In this document: positions 32,116-41,248 of the stretch, one piece after another
Position numbering within the stretch: the stretch's first letter is position 1
Layout of the letters: each line of letters starts with the position of its first letter
Assembly: GCA_027490055.1 (NCBI GenBank)
Contig: JAIXYV010000069.1
Span: forward strand, 1 to 42,330
Source of the DNA: Bacteroidota bacterium
GTDB lineage: Bacteria > Bacteroidota > Bacteroidia > NS11-12g > UBA955
Reading direction: 5' to 3'
DNA length: 42,330 bases
Program-made: the position numbers and the translations under genes
The notes under the pieces: model-generated
The model's database searches: none
What the model was told of the DNA's origin: nothing
What the model saw: the letters and a program-made list of their open reading frames with translations, nothing else

Positions 32116-32637
32116 TTAACAATATCTGCTCTTTTTATTTTCACTTCTAAATTGGTCAAGTAAGTTGTCTACTTTATCAATTGTTAAATTTTCGTGGTAG
32201 TCGGCGCCAACCTGCATCATTGGTGCAGTTCCGCAGCTACCTAAGCATTCTACTGCTTTGAGGGTAAACATGCCATCAGGCGTAGTTTCGCCAACCTGAA
32301 TGCCGAGTTTATGTTCCAGATGGTCGATAATATCTTCGGCACCACATAACCAGCAGCTGCTGGTGCGGCAAACTTCAATCAGGCAGTTTCCTACAGGTTC
32401 GAGGTTAAACATCGAATAGAATGAGGCAACTTCGTATACTTCTATAGATTGAATTTTCAGGATAGAGGCTACGTAGTCCATAGTAGCAGGACTTAACCAG
32501 CCGCCGAATTCAGCTTGTGCAATATGCAGAATCGGAATTAATGCAGATTTATGTTTTCCAGCAGGGTAGTGTTGAATGAGTTTTTCAACCCTGTCCATGC
32601 TTTCTTTACTAAACTGTATATCGTGGGTATTTGTCAT
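32116..32637 (-). CDS. nuoE: NADH-quinone oxidoreductase subunit E
   Basis: NuoE holds the N1a [2Fe-2S] cluster and sits beside NuoF. The 173-residue product has the thioredoxin-like fold signature with Cys90 and Cys95 (CRTSSC), and Cys131 and Cys135 (CLGSC), the four ligands. The N-terminal helical part has ALIPILHIAQAEFGGWLS. Extra cysteines at residues 85 and 98 are not ligands in known members. It lies 16 bp after nuoD. Confidence 0.96.
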   Translation of the reverse strand: MTNTHDIQFSKESMDRVEKLIQHYPAGKHKSALIPILHIAQAEFGGWLSPATMDYVASILKIQSIEVYEVASFYSMFNLEPVGNCLIEVCRTSSCWLCGAEDIIDHLEHKLGIQVGETTPDGMFTLKAVECLGSCGTAPMMQVGADYHENLTIDKVDNLLDQFRSENKKSRYC

Positions 32638-32653
32638 TGTTAATATCTCTTAA

Positions 32654-33859
32654 TTATGCATCGAGTTCTCCGGCGATAACATTTAAACTACTCATAGTTA
32701 AAATGGCATCACTTAATAAACCGTTAGTGATCATTTCAGGGTAAGCCTGGTAGTAGATAAAGCAAGGTCTTCTGAAGTGCAGGCGGTAAGGGGTTCTGCC
32801 ACCATCGCTCACCAGATAGAAACCAAGTTCACCGTTACCACCTTCAACAGAGTGGTAGACTTCACCTTTAGGAATTGCTGTTTCTCCCATTACAATTTTG
32901 AAGTGGTAGATCAGGGCTTCCATTTTAGAATATACTTCTTCTTTGTCGGGCAGGAAAAATTCTGGCACATCGGCATGTATTGGTCCTTCCGGCATTTTAT
33001 CAATTGCCTGACGGATGATGCTGATACTTTCCCACATTTCCTGGATACGTACCATAAAGCGGTCGTAGGTATCACCATTCTGACCAACTGGAATTTTAAA
33101 ATCAAAATCTTCGTAGCTACTGTATGGCATTGCAACACGCACATCGTAGTCGACGCCAGCTGCTCTGAGATTCGGACCAGTAAATCCATATTCTAAAGCG
33201 CGTTCAGCGGAAATCGGACCACAGTCGATGGTACGATCCATAAAGATTCTGTTTCTTTCAATTAGTTTCTGGAATTCGCTTAAGAATTCAGGGAATTCTT
33301 TCATGAACTTATTGAGTTTTTCCCAGGCAACCGGAGAGAAGTCTCTTTCCATGCCACCGATTCTACCGATGTTAGTGGTTAGACGAGCGCCGCAAATTTC
33401 TTCAAAAATCTCGTATACCTTCTCTCTCATTTGGAAGAAGTATAAGAAGCCTGTAGTTGCGCCGGTATCCTGACCGATGATGGTAGTACAGATGACGTGG
33501 TCTGCGATTCTTGAAAGTTCCATGATGATGACACGCATGTATTGTGCGCGTTTCGGAACTTCGCAACCAATCAGTTTTTCGACAGTCATGTGCCAGCCCA
33601 TATTATTGATAGGGGATGAGCAATAGTTCAGACGATCGGTGATTGGTGTGATTTGATTGTACGGGCGGTGTTCTGCCAGTTTTTCAAATGCTCTGTGAAT
33701 ATAACCAATGGTTGGGTCTGCTTCTACGATGATTTCACCATCCATTTTAAGGATGTTCTGAAAAATACCGTGTGTAGCAGGGTGTGTTGGTCCAAGGTTT
33801 AATATATTATAAACCTTTTCTGATTCTGATGTTGTGTTGAATTCTTCCTGTTTGTTCAT
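32654..33859 (-). CDS. nuoD: NADH-quinone oxidoreductase subunit D
   Basis: NuoD (49-kDa homologue) forms the quinone site with NuoB. The 401-residue product has the family pattern LNLGPTHPATHGIFQNILKMDGE split over its first strand, GYIHRAFEKLAEHRPYNQ, the DRLNYCSSPINNMGW region, and RPCFIYYQAYPEM near the end. The conserved His in THPATHG and Tyr in RPYNQ line the quinone site. The length is normal. It lies 8 bp after nuoC. NuoC and NuoD are separate here, not fused. Confidence 0.97.
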   Translation of the reverse strand: MNKQEEFNTTSESEKVYNILNLGPTHPATHGIFQNILKMDGEIIVEADPTIGYIHRAFEKLAEHRPYNQITPITDRLNYCSSPINNMGWHMTVEKLIGCEVPKRAQYMRVIIMELSRIADHVICTTIIGQDTGATTGFLYFFQMREKVYEIFEEICGARLTTNIGRIGGMERDFSPVAWEKLNKFMKEFPEFLSEFQKLIERNRIFMDRTIDCGPISAERALEYGFTGPNLRAAGVDYDVRVAMPYSSYEDFDFKIPVGQNGDTYDRFMVRIQEMWESISIIRQAIDKMPEGPIHADVPEFFLPDKEEVYSKMEALIYHFKIVMGETAIPKGEVYHSVEGGNGELGFYLVSDGGRTPYRLHFRRPCFIYYQAYPEMITNGLLSDAILTMSSLNVIAGELDA

Positions 33860-33867
33860 GGTATAGA

Positions 33868-34386
33868 TTATCTGCCAAACATTTTATCACTTTTGTCATC
33901 CCTTGAACCGTCTTCAAGTGGATATTCTTTTCTCATAGGGAAGTAGTTCATTTCATCCATGTTTAAGATTCTTCTTAAGTCGGGATGACCTACGAATTTG
34001 AAACCAAAGAAATCGTATTCCTGTCTTTCCATCCAGTTGGCAGTTGGCCATAGGGTGGTAATGGTAGGAACTTTCATATCCTCTTTAGACATAAAGAATT
34101 TCAGTCTGATTCTTTCGTTGGTTTCCAGTTTGTGTAACTGGTACATCATACCGAATTCCTGATCTTTATTGTCTGGATAATGCAAGCCACAAAGTGTGGT
34201 TAAGAAAGCAAAGCCAGTCTCTGAATCTGATTTCAAATATGACAGGGCATCATACAGAACAGATTTATCCAAAACAAATACTGGAAAATCATAAGACGTT
34301 TCAGAGCTGATGAAAGCATCAGCAAATTTGTTTTTTAACAGGGTTTCTAAACGTTCCTGCAGTTGCATCGTGTTATTCGATTCCAT
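33868..34386 (-). CDS. nuoC: NADH-quinone oxidoreductase subunit C
   Basis: NuoC (30-kDa homologue) is a structural subunit of the peripheral arm. The 172-residue product has the signature [24 protein letters not shown]-like region (here [18 protein letters not shown], then EYDFFGFKF) and the C-terminal [22 protein letters not shown]. The length fits a free-standing NuoC. Its start overlaps the nuoB end by 14 bp. Confidence 0.96.
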   Translation of the reverse strand: MESNNTMQLQERLETLLKNKFADAFISSETSYDFPVFVLDKSVLYDALSYLKSDSETGFAFLTTLCGLHYPDNKDQEFGMMYQLHKLETNERIRLKFFMSKEDMKVPTITTLWPTANWMERQEYDFFGFKFVGHPDLRRILNMDEMNYFPMRKEYPLEDGSRDDKSDKMFGR

Positions 34387-34918
34387 AGAGTGCCAGTTGA
34401 GCTTTATATTCAGGAGAATCTCTTCTTCTGATACTTTCAGACTTAGTTAATTCTTGAATTTTCAGGATACCATCCAGAACTTGTTCAGGACGTGGCGGGC
34501 AACCTGGGATGTACACATCAACAGGGATAATTCTGTCGATACCCTGCAGTACGCTGTAAGTATCAAAAATACCACCGCTACTGGCACAGGCACCCATGCT
34601 TAGCACCCATTTTGGTTCAGCCATTTGTTCGTATACCTGACGTAAGATTGGTCCCATTTTTTTAGAAATAGTTCCCATTACCATCAACAAATCAGCCTGA
34701 CGTGGAGAGAAACTCAAACGCTCAGAACCAAATCTTGCTAAGTCGTAATGCGAAGCCATGGTAGCCATAAATTCGATACCGCAACATGAAGTAGCAAACG
34801 GCAATGGCCAAAGCGAATTAGCTCTGGCTAGTCCTACTACTTTGTCCAATGAGGTGGCGAAGAAACCTGCACCTTCTATGCCCTCCGGGCGATTTTCGGG
34901 TTTAATATCTATGCTCAT
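34373..34918 (-). CDS. nuoB: NADH-quinone oxidoreductase subunit B
   Basis: NuoB holds the terminal N2 [4Fe-4S] cluster that reduces quinone. The 181-residue product has the four ligands Cys45 and Cys46 (SCCGIEFMA), Cys111 (GACASSGG) and Cys140 (PGCPPRPE). The N-terminus before Cys45 is short. The C-terminal helix [13 protein letters not shown] is present. It overlaps nuoC by 14 bp and follows nuoA after 53 bp. Confidence 0.98.
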   Translation of the reverse strand: MSIDIKPENRPEGIEGAGFFATSLDKVVGLARANSLWPLPFATSCCGIEFMATMASHYDLARFGSERLSFSPRQADLLMVMGTISKKMGPILRQVYEQMAEPKWVLSMGACASSGGIFDTYSVLQGIDRIIPVDVYIPGCPPRPEQVLDGILKIQELTKSESIRRRDSPEYKAQLALYGIE

Positions 34919-34971
34919 TAAATTTTTTTTAATTTTAGTAAATTAACAATACAGTTAGAATAGAGTTTTAA

Positions 34972-35352
34972 TTAGTCCCACTTAAGAGCGCCTTTTTTAA
35001 CAATATACAACAGTCCGATGACCAAAAAGCCCATAAACATGAACATTTCAATCAGTCCTACCAGTCCTAGTTGTTTAAAATTAACAGCCCAAGGGTACAT
35101 GAAAATGACTTCCACATCGAACAAAACAAACAGGATGGCAACCAAAAAATACTTAATAGAAAATGGTGTTCGGGCATTGCCCTGTGCTTCGATACCGCAC
35201 TCGAACGATTCATTTTTTACTTCAGATTTTTTTTTCGGTCCCAGTTTGTGCGTTGCAAACATAGAAGTTACAACAAATCCAAGAGATGCCAGAAACATAA
35301 ATAGTATCGGCATGTAAGTTAGAAAACTGCTCTCTGCAATTAGAAAAGACAT
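34972..35352 (-). CDS. nuoA: NADH-quinone oxidoreductase subunit A
   Basis: NuoA (ND3 homologue) is a small three-helix subunit near the quinone site. The 126-residue product has the cytoplasmic loop between helices 1 and 2 with ESFECGIEAQGNARTPFSIKYF, split around the conserved Cys-Gly pair, followed by VEVIFMYPWA in the third helix region. It is the first gene of the 14-gene operon. A -7-like box lies 29 bp upstream of the ATG. Confidence 0.96.
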   Translation of the reverse strand: MSFLIAESSFLTYMPILFMFLASLGFVVTSMFATHKLGPKKKSEVKNESFECGIEAQGNARTPFSIKYFLVAILFVLFDVEVIFMYPWAVNFKQLGLVGLIEMFMFMGFLVIGLLYIVKKGALKWD

Positions 35353-35380
35353 TTTAAACGCTTAATTTTATAATTGGGAG

Positions 35381-35388
35381 CGAAAATA
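35381..35388 (-). promoter_or_regulatory. Putative -7 box of the nuo operon
   Basis: The minus strand reads TATTTTCG, a one-base variant of TAnnTTTG, ending 28 bp before the nuoA ATG. The 153-bp gap between the thioesterase stop and nuoA is A/T-rich and shows no clear terminator hairpin. No certain -33 box was seen. Confidence 0.4.
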
Positions 35389-35505
35389 CAATTTATTTAA
35401 TAAAGATGCGGGGCAAAATGAATTTATTTTACAATTTTTTGAACTAGTGTTAAAATATTGTAAATCAGTAAAATAGACTGTAGGTCGCTTCTTAACGAAA
35501 CTGAC

Positions 35506-35913
35506 TCATATCAACCATAGCTTTTCAAGAATAAAAATGGGTTCTACAGGTTTGTTTTTGTGAATACAAGCTGTAAAAATTGAGGCATTCACCATCAATG
35601 CCTGATCGGCTAATCTTATAATTTGCTGATGGAAGACAATTTTCAGTCGCCCTTCTCTGCGGGTGCTTGTTTTAACCACAAACTCATCGCCACTTCTCAG
35701 AGATTTTTTGTAGTCGATTTCGGCTCTGATAACTACGGCATCATAACCATCCAAATGAAGCTGATTAAAATTAACCCCCACATCATTTAAAAATTCATGT
35801 CTGGCATGTTCCAGATAGTTCATGTAAACAGAATTATTTACAATGCCTTGTAGGTCGAGTTCGTAGTCTCTGACTTTCATGGTCAGCTCGTGTAGCATTG
35901 GCGAATTATCCAT
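35506..35913 (-). CDS. Acyl-CoA thioesterase of the 4-hydroxybenzoyl-CoA thioesterase family
   Basis: This hot-dog-fold enzyme hydrolyses acyl-CoA thioesters. The 135-residue product shows KVRDYELDLQGIVNNSVYMNYLE, the YbgC/FadM-type signature with the catalytic Asp in YELDLQG and Asn pair after it, then HARHEFLNDVG. The exact substrate (short-, medium-chain or aromatic acyl-CoA) cannot be told. The start at 35913 overlaps pth by 8 bp, which may be correct, but the Met at residue 12 (MKVRDYE) is also possible. It is last in the recJ-lptB-pth group. Confidence 0.88.
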   Translation of the reverse strand: MDNSPMLHELTMKVRDYELDLQGIVNNSVYMNYLEHARHEFLNDVGVNFNQLHLDGYDAVVIRAEIDYKKSLRSGDEFVVKTSTRREGRLKIVFHQQIIRLADQALMVNASIFTACIHKNKPVEPIFILEKLWLI

Positions 35914-36466
35914 TGTATTTTGTCATGGCTTGAGAGATACCTTCCAGCATAAAACTTTTAACGGCATCAGAGGCTTTATCAATTTTTTCGTTAATCACAG
36001 GGGCCTCATCCGTTTTCCATTTGCCCAGAACGAAATCGATTTGTCTGTGTTTGTCGAACTGATTGCCTATGCCAAAGCGCAGGCGTGGGTATTGTTGCGA
36101 ATTAAGTGTTTCTTCGATATTGCGCAGGCCGTTATGCCCACCGTGACTGCCTTTTGAACGCAATCGGATTGTTCCGACATCCAGCGCCAGGTCGTCTGTA
36201 ATCACAAGAATATTATCGGCAGTCACTTTATGCAATTGCATGTAGTACTGAACGGCTTTACCACTGAGGTTCATAAAAGTGGTAGGTTTTACCAGCAGGA
36301 AGGTCTTGTTTTTAACGCGACCTTCAGTAATCATGGCATGCTTTTGCAGGGTAAAGCTCAGGTCTAATTCTTTAGCAATAGCGTCTATCACATCGAAGCC
36401 GATGTTGTGGCGGGTATGGTTATACTGTTCGCCAATATTTCCAAGTCCGAAAATCAGGTAATTCAA
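35906..36466 (-). CDS. pth: Peptidyl-tRNA hydrolase
   Basis: Pth releases tRNA from peptidyl-tRNA that drops off the ribosome. The 186-residue product has [21 protein letters not shown] with Asn10 and catalytic His20, [14 protein letters not shown], the Asp of VITDDLALD, and [12 protein letters not shown] for tRNA binding. The length is normal. Its start overlaps the lptB stop by 4 bp (ATGA), and its stop overlaps the thioesterase start by 8 bp. Confidence 0.97.
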   Translation of the reverse strand: MNYLIFGLGNIGEQYNHTRHNIGFDVIDAIAKELDLSFTLQKHAMITEGRVKNKTFLLVKPTTFMNLSGKAVQYYMQLHKVTADNILVITDDLALDVGTIRLRSKGSHGGHNGLRNIEETLNSQQYPRLRFGIGNQFDKHRQIDFVLGKWKTDEAPVINEKIDKASDAVKSFMLEGISQAMTKYNG

Positions 36467-37215
36467 TCTATTGGTTTATTTGGGGTGAGGGCTCTTCTGA
36501 GAACAAAGTTTTTACCGAGGTAAACTTTTCTCACCATTTCGTCTTCAGCTAATTCTTCGGCAGTGCCTTGTTTCAATAGTTTTCCTTCAAACAGCAGGTA
36601 AGCGCGATCGGTAATGCTAAGGGTTTCCTGAACGTTATGATCGGTAATCAGAATGCCGATATTTTTATTTTTAAGTTTGTAAACGATGGTTTGTATGTCT
36701 TCAACAGCAATGGGGTCGACACCTGCAAATGGTTCATCCAGCAGAATGAACTTAGGGTCGGTAGCCAGAGCACGGGCGATTTCGGTTCTTCTGCGTTCGC
36801 CACCACTTAATACTTTACCAAGATTTTTTCTAACGCGGTGCAATGAAAATTCGTCGAGCAAACTCTCTAGTTTTTCGGCCTGTTCGGCTTTAGTGAGTTT
36901 GGTGAGTTCGAGCACTGCTTTGATATTGTCTTCTACGCTAAGGTCGCGGTATACAGAAGCTTCCTGTGGTAAGTAACCAACGCCTTTCTGGGCCCTTTTA
37001 TACATAGGGAGATTGGTGATGTCTAAATCGTCCAGAAAGATATTGCCTTCATCGGGGTGAACAAGACCGACAGTCATGTAAAAAGAGGTGGTTTTGCCGG
37101 CGCCGTTCGGACCGAGTAAACCGACGATTTCGCCCTGTTCCACGTAAATGGAAACATCATTAACGACTCTTTTTTGCTTGTACTGCTTTACTAATTTTTC
37201 TGCTCTCAGTTTCAT
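36463..37215 (-). CDS. lptB: LPS export ABC transporter ATP-binding protein LptB
   Basis: LptB powers transport of lipopolysaccharide from the inner membrane to the outer membrane with LptF and LptG. The 250-residue product has Walker [14 protein letters not shown], the Q-loop region, the signature [15 protein letters not shown], Walker [17 protein letters not shown] and the switch His in ITDHNVQET. The FAGVDP Walker B extension and FYMTVGLV after Walker A are typical of LptB. lptF/lptG and lptA/C are not in the window. The start overlaps the recJ stop by 4 bp. Confidence 0.95.
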   Translation of the reverse strand: MKLRAEKLVKQYKQKRVVNDVSIYVEQGEIVGLLGPNGAGKTTSFYMTVGLVHPDEGNIFLDDLDITNLPMYKRAQKGVGYLPQEASVYRDLSVEDNIKAVLELTKLTKAEQAEKLESLLDEFSLHRVRKNLGKVLSGGERRRTEIARALATDPKFILLDEPFAGVDPIAVEDIQTIVYKLKNKNIGILITDHNVQETLSITDRAYLLFEGKLLKQGTAEELAEDEMVRKVYLGKNFVLRRALTPNKPID

Positions 37216-38909
37216 AAAGACGGACGAATATCTCTTACTTTTAACTGTAGGTTCTTTTTGCCTTTGTATTCATTCATTTCGAGTGAATAGCAAATATCAA
37301 ATGGCATGTTTTTGCTGATCAGGGGATAGAAATCGCTCATGTTAAAAGCAATACCGTCAAATTTTATACCCTTTTGAACAGCCATTAGTTTTAGGTGTTT
37401 TTCTTTGACAATCCGACTACCGGCGTCGTGCAGGTTATTGGTTCTGAATATAGGCACCATATTGCCCGGTCCGTGCGGTTTAAACTGGTCGAGTACAGCA
37501 AAAAACTTAGAGGTAATATTCTCAAAATTGAGCTCCATATCGTATTCAATTTCTGGAGTTCTAAGTTCTTCTGTTGAATTCATTGCCACTATTTCTTCAA
37601 ACTTTTCTGTGAAAGCTTCGAAGGATTCTTTTTTAATAGTTAATCCAGCGGCATATTTGTGTCCACCGTATTGGATTACTAAGTCGCCGCAAGCCCCTAT
37701 CGCATCATGCACATCAAAGTCTTTTATACTTCTGGCTGAGCCAGTCAGCATACCATTGACCTCGCTAAAGATGATTGTAGGTTTATAGTAAGTTTCTATT
37801 AGTCGTGAGGCCACGATACCAATGACGCCTTTATGCCATTTTTCGCTGTAAAGCACCGTGCTTTTCCTCTGACGGAGTGCTTCGCTGGCTTCAAGAATAT
37901 CCATGGCTTCTTTGGTGATATCGTTGTCAATATCTTTTCTCTCGGTATTGTTTTCGATGAGGGTTTTAGCCAGATTGAGCGCGTGGTGAAAGTCTTCTTC
38001 GATTAATAGTTTAACAGAAGATTTAGCATCGGCGATACGACCAGCGGCATTGATTTTTGGACCAATTCCGAAGACGATATCCGACACTTCATATTCTTGC
38101 TTGATCTGATAACTCTGAAGCAGAGCTTGCAAACCAATACAAGGGTCTTCATTGATTTTTTTCAAACCATAATAGACCATGATGCGATTTTCGTCTCGTA
38201 TTTCAACAATATCGCTACAAGTGCTCACTGCTACTAAGTCGAGGTATTTTGTCGCCTCTTCAAATGGCATATCGCAGGCTTGAGCATAGGCTTGAAGGAG
38301 TTTAAATCCGATGCCACAACCAGAGAGCTCTTTGTACGGGTAATCGCAATCTCTTCTTTTCGGATTTAGTAAAGCTACAGCATCTGGTAATTGATCGCCA
38401 GGCAAGTGGTGATCGCAAACAATAAAATCGATGTTATTGTCTTTAGCGTATTGAATCAGTTCAATAGAACGCGTGCCACAATCCAGGGCAATAATCAGAT
38501 TTACGCCAGTGGAAACGGCGTAGTCTATGCCAATTTTCGAAACACCATAACCTTCCTTGTAACGGTCAGGAATATAGTATTCGATATTGGGAGTTATTTT
38601 TTTAAAGAACGAATAGACGATAGAGACAGAAGTTGTGCCATCTACATCATAATCGCCGTAAATAAGAAAACGTTCTTTGTTAGCGATAGCAGACTGGATT
38701 CTGGCAATAGCTTTATCCATATCCTTCATCAGGAAAGGATCGTATAAATCGCTTAACTGGGGTCTGAAAAATTTCTTGGCTTGCTCGTAAGTTTCAACAC
38801 CGCGCTGAAGAAGGAGGGTTGCAATTGCTGGAGAAACATTAATGCGTTCCGCGAGTTGTTCAACCTTCTGATCATTAAGTTTCGGGGAAGCCGTCCAGCG
38901 ATAAGCCAT
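37212..38909 (-). CDS. recJ: Single-stranded-DNA-specific exonuclease RecJ
   Basis: RecJ is a 5'-to-3' single-strand exonuclease in recombination and mismatch repair. The 565-residue product has the DHH phosphoesterase motifs [10 protein letters not shown] (motif I, near residue 85) and CDHHLPG (motif III, near residue 168), then GAGAR-like [13 protein letters not shown]. It also has a DHHA1 domain with [11 protein letters not shown], and a C-terminal OB-fold ending with [12 protein letters not shown]. The length is normal. A -7-like TATCTTCG lies 8 bp upstream of the ATG. It is the first gene of the operon recJ-lptB-pth-thioesterase. Confidence 0.97.
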   Translation of the reverse strand: MAYRWTASPKLNDQKVEQLAERINVSPAIATLLLQRGVETYEQAKKFFRPQLSDLYDPFLMKDMDKAIARIQSAIANKERFLIYGDYDVDGTTSVSIVYSFFKKITPNIEYYIPDRYKEGYGVSKIGIDYAVSTGVNLIIALDCGTRSIELIQYAKDNNIDFIVCDHHLPGDQLPDAVALLNPKRRDCDYPYKELSGCGIGFKLLQAYAQACDMPFEEATKYLDLVAVSTCSDIVEIRDENRIMVYYGLKKINEDPCIGLQALLQSYQIKQEYEVSDIVFGIGPKINAAGRIADAKSSVKLLIEEDFHHALNLAKTLIENNTERKDIDNDITKEAMDILEASEALRQRKSTVLYSEKWHKGVIGIVASRLIETYYKPTIIFSEVNGMLTGSARSIKDFDVHDAIGACGDLVIQYGGHKYAAGLTIKKESFEAFTEKFEEIVAMNSTEELRTPEIEYDMELNFENITSKFFAVLDQFKPHGPGNMVPIFRTNNLHDAGSRIVKEKHLKLMAVQKGIKFDGIAFNMSDFYPLISKNMPFDICYSLEMNEYKGKKNLQLKVRDIRPSL

Positions 38910-38917
38910 ATTAGGCG

Positions 38918-38925
38918 CGAAGATA
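38918..38925 (-). promoter_or_regulatory. Putative -7 box of recJ
   Basis: The minus strand reads TATCTTCG, one base from TAnnTTTG, ending 8 bp before the recJ ATG. TTCG occurs 18 bp further upstream and may serve as a weak -33 box. If correct, the leader is only a few bases long. Confidence 0.45.
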
Positions 38926-39006
38926 AAGAAAAAAAATGGAGTGCGAAGGAATAATATATTGACAGTGCCATCGACTTTGTAAGTGGGCGTTTTGATTGAT
39001 AACTAG

Positions 39007-39036
39007 CCCTTTATCTTTATAAGTGTGCATAAAGGG
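39007..39036. repeat. Inverted repeat between E1 and recJ
   Basis: CCCTTTAT at 39007-39014 and ATAAAGGG at 39029-39036 are exactly complementary with a 14-base loop. It sits downstream of the E1 stop on the minus strand, so it may be part of its terminator. The surrounding 38926-39124 holds no gene. Confidence 0.5.
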
Positions 39037-39053
39037 TCATTATTTTAATTCTC

Positions 39054-39068
39054 CACCCTGACAGGGTG
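39054..39068 (-). terminator. Small palindrome after the E1 gene
   Basis: CACCCT and AGGGTG pair with a 3-base loop. On the minus strand, reading away from E1, it lies 56 bp past the stop. No clear T-run follows on that strand, so terminator function is uncertain. It could also belong to a dispersed short palindrome family. Confidence 0.35.
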
Positions 39069-39124
39069 TTTTGAAATAAAATAAGTATTATTTCTAACAG
39101 CTCAATTTCAACTAAGCGCTGCTT

Positions 39125-41098
39125 TTACCAGGCTCTCAGTTCTTCGAGGGCCTCTATCAGACGTTTTTTAGGCAAAAAGTTCTCTTCTAAGTCTTTAGCC
39201 AATGGAACAGGTGTATCTAAGCTTGCCACACGTTTTACAGGAGCGTCCAATGCGGTGAAGCAATGTTCGCTGATCCATGCAGCTATTTCTGCGCCTATAC
39301 CACCAATCATGGTATCCTCGTGCAGTACCAGGACTTTTCCGGTTTTTTCGACCGCAGTTTTAACGGTGTCTTTATCCCATGGCAGCAAGGTTTTAAGATC
39401 TACTATTTCTGCATTGATGCCGAGTTTCTGACAGGCTTCAATGGCCCAGTGCACACCCCATCCATACGTAATAATAGTAAGCTCGTCGCCGCTGGCAACA
39501 ACACCTGCTTTCCCAATTTCGAGGGTATAGTAAGCATCTGGCACTTCTGCTTCTATACTTCTGTAGAGTGCTTTATGCTCGAAGTACATTACTGGATTTG
39601 GATCTTCGATCGATGCACACAATAAACCTTTGGCATCAAACGGATTGCTAGGGTATACTATTTTCAGTCCTGGTACATGAAAGAACCAAGCCTCTGTACT
39701 TTGCGAGTGAAACGGTCCGGCACCCACGCCAGCCCCTGTAGGCATTCTCACTACCACATCGGCAGCTTGTGCCCAGCGGTAATGACTTTTAGCCAGGTTA
39801 TTGACAATCTGATTAAAGCCGCAGCTCACAAAATCGGAGAATTGCATTTCAACAATGGCTTTATAACCTTTAATGGCTAAACCATAGCCAGCGCCAAGTA
39901 TAGATGATTCGGTGATAGGAGTATTGCGAACACGGCCCTTGCCAAACTGTTTGTAGAAGTTATCGGTAATTTTGAAAACGCCACCGTATTCGGCCACATC
40001 CTGACCCATAACAACGGTATTGTCAAATTTCTCCATCGATTGTTTCAATCCGTCAGAGATGGCATCTACCAATCGCTTTGTGCTTTTTGGTCCCTGCGCC
40101 TCAGTAATTTGTTGTTGGTACGGTGCGTAGATATCGGCAAGTTCTTCCTGGGTATCGGCCACCACTTCAGGTTCAGCAAATACTGCAGCCAGATCATCGT
40201 CCATGCCTTGTTTCAATTCGTCGTAAACTTCTTGTTTCAAGGTATCGTTCAACACACCTTCTGCAAAAAGGAAAGCTTCGTAATTGCTGATTGGGTCTTT
40301 TTTGCCCCATTCGTCAAACAGTTCTTGCGGAACATATTTGGTGCCACTGGCTTCTTCGTGACCGCGCATACGGAAGGTCATGCACTCCAGTAATACCGGA
40401 CGCGGCGCTTTTCTCATGCTTTCGGTTAGTTCAGACATTTTGTGGTACACTTCCAGGATATTGTTACCATCTACCTGATAAGCCTCCATACCATAGCCGA
40501 TGCCTTTATCGATGAACTGTTTGCATTTAAACTGTTCGTTGCTGGGCGTACTTAAGCCATAGCCATTATTTTCAATCAAGAATACCACTGGCAGACTCCA
40601 TACAGCCGCTACGTTCATAGCTTCATGGAAATCGCCTTCGCTGGTACCACCATCACCGCTAAACACCAGGGATACTTTTTTATCGTTGTTGAGCAGGTGA
40701 GCGGTAGAGATACCGTTAGCAACACCCAGCATAGCGCCGAGGTGCGAGATCATACCCACAATGTGGTACTCGTTGGTACCGAAGTGGAAACTGCGGTCGC
40801 GACCTTTAGTAAAGCCACTTTTTTTACCTTGCCATTGAGCAAAGAGTTTTTTGAACGGAATTTTGCGACTAGTAAAAACGCCAAGATTTCTGTGCAAAGG
40901 CATGATGTATTCGTCGGGCTCGAGTGCCAGAGTAGCGCCAACAGAGATGGCTTCCTGACCGATGCCACTGAACCATTTACCGATTTTACCTTGTCTCAGT
41001 AAGATCAGCATTTTTTCTTCGATGATGCGTGGATACAGAAGTTCCTTGTATATGTTCAGCAGTTGATCGTTGCTGAGTTGTCTACGGTTAAAATTCAC
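39125..41098 (-). CDS. 2-oxoacid dehydrogenase E1, fused alpha and beta subunits
   Basis: E1 decarboxylates a 2-oxoacid with thiamine diphosphate and acylates the E2 lipoyl group. The 657-residue product fuses both subunits: the alpha part (about residues 1-330) holds the thiamine diphosphate motif GDGGTSEGDFHEAMN and ENNGYGLSTP. The beta part (from about residue 340) holds MGQDVAEYGGVFKIT, the TPITESSILGAGYGLAI segment and MPTGAGVGAGPFHSQS. Such fusions in Bacteroidota are annotated as branched-chain or pyruvate E1, and the substrate is not decided by sequence. The start is GTG at 41098; the -7 box TACTTTTG ends 4 bp upstream of it. The only E2 in the window is 27 kb away. Confidence 0.92.
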   Translation of the reverse strand: MNFNRRQLSNDQLLNIYKELLYPRIIEEKMLILLRQGKIGKWFSGIGQEAISVGATLALEPDEYIMPLHRNLGVFTSRKIPFKKLFAQWQGKKSGFTKGRDRSFHFGTNEYHIVGMISHLGAMLGVANGISTAHLLNNDKKVSLVFSGDGGTSEGDFHEAMNVAAVWSLPVVFLIENNGYGLSTPSNEQFKCKQFIDKGIGYGMEAYQVDGNNILEVYHKMSELTESMRKAPRPVLLECMTFRMRGHEEASGTKYVPQELFDEWGKKDPISNYEAFLFAEGVLNDTLKQEVYDELKQGMDDDLAAVFAEPEVVADTQEELADIYAPYQQQITEAQGPKSTKRLVDAISDGLKQSMEKFDNTVVMGQDVAEYGGVFKITDNFYKQFGKGRVRNTPITESSILGAGYGLAIKGYKAIVEMQFSDFVSCGFNQIVNNLAKSHYRWAQAADVVVRMPTGAGVGAGPFHSQSTEAWFFHVPGLKIVYPSNPFDAKGLLCASIEDPNPVMYFEHKALYRSIEAEVPDAYYTLEIGKAGVVASGDELTIITYGWGVHWAIEACQKLGINAEIVDLKTLLPWDKDTVKTAVEKTGKVLVLHEDTMIGGIGAEIAAWISEHCFTALDAPVKRVASLDTPVPLAKDLEENFLPKKRLIEALEELRAW

Positions 41099-41102
41099 GC
41101 TG

Positions 41103-41118
41103 CAAAAGTACTACTTTT
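41103..41118 (-). promoter_or_regulatory. E1 promoter -7 box within a 15-bp palindrome
   Basis: The minus strand reads TACTTTTG (41103-41110), an exact TAnnTTTG match. It lies inside the odd palindrome AAAAGTA-C-TACTTTT (41104-41118). The box is 4 bp from the GTG, so the transcription start would fall at or next to the start codon. A repressor or activator binding to the palindrome is inference. Confidence 0.5.
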
Positions 41119-41148
41119 AGTAAGAAATTAAATGATTAATCGCTTTTA

Positions 41149-41247
41149 TTTGGGCGCCTTTCCGTGCCTTATGGCTGCGCTTCGCTCCGGTAGCCTTGGC
41201 TTGCGCCTGCGGCTACTTCCCGCCGGTCATCGGGGCGCGGCATCCGT
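41149..41247. repeat. GC-rich intergenic element
   Basis: This tract is clearly richer in G and C than the flanking A/T-rich bases. It contains the inverted repeat GTAGCC (41190-41195) and GGCTAC (41211-41216), and a run of GCGC/CGGGGCG-type words. It lies directly downstream of the YARHG gene stop and upstream of E1. Similar GC-rich interspersed elements with words such as GGGCGCC and CGGGGCG are common in Bacteroidota genomes, by recollection; copy number cannot be checked here. No ORF is supported. Confidence 0.5.
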
Positions 41248-41248
41248 T

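Noticed and set aside
32114-32122. Longer nuoF frame starting with TTG at 32122
   Set aside because: It overlaps nuoE, whereas the ATG at 32113 follows the nuoE stop by 2 bp and fits the family start.
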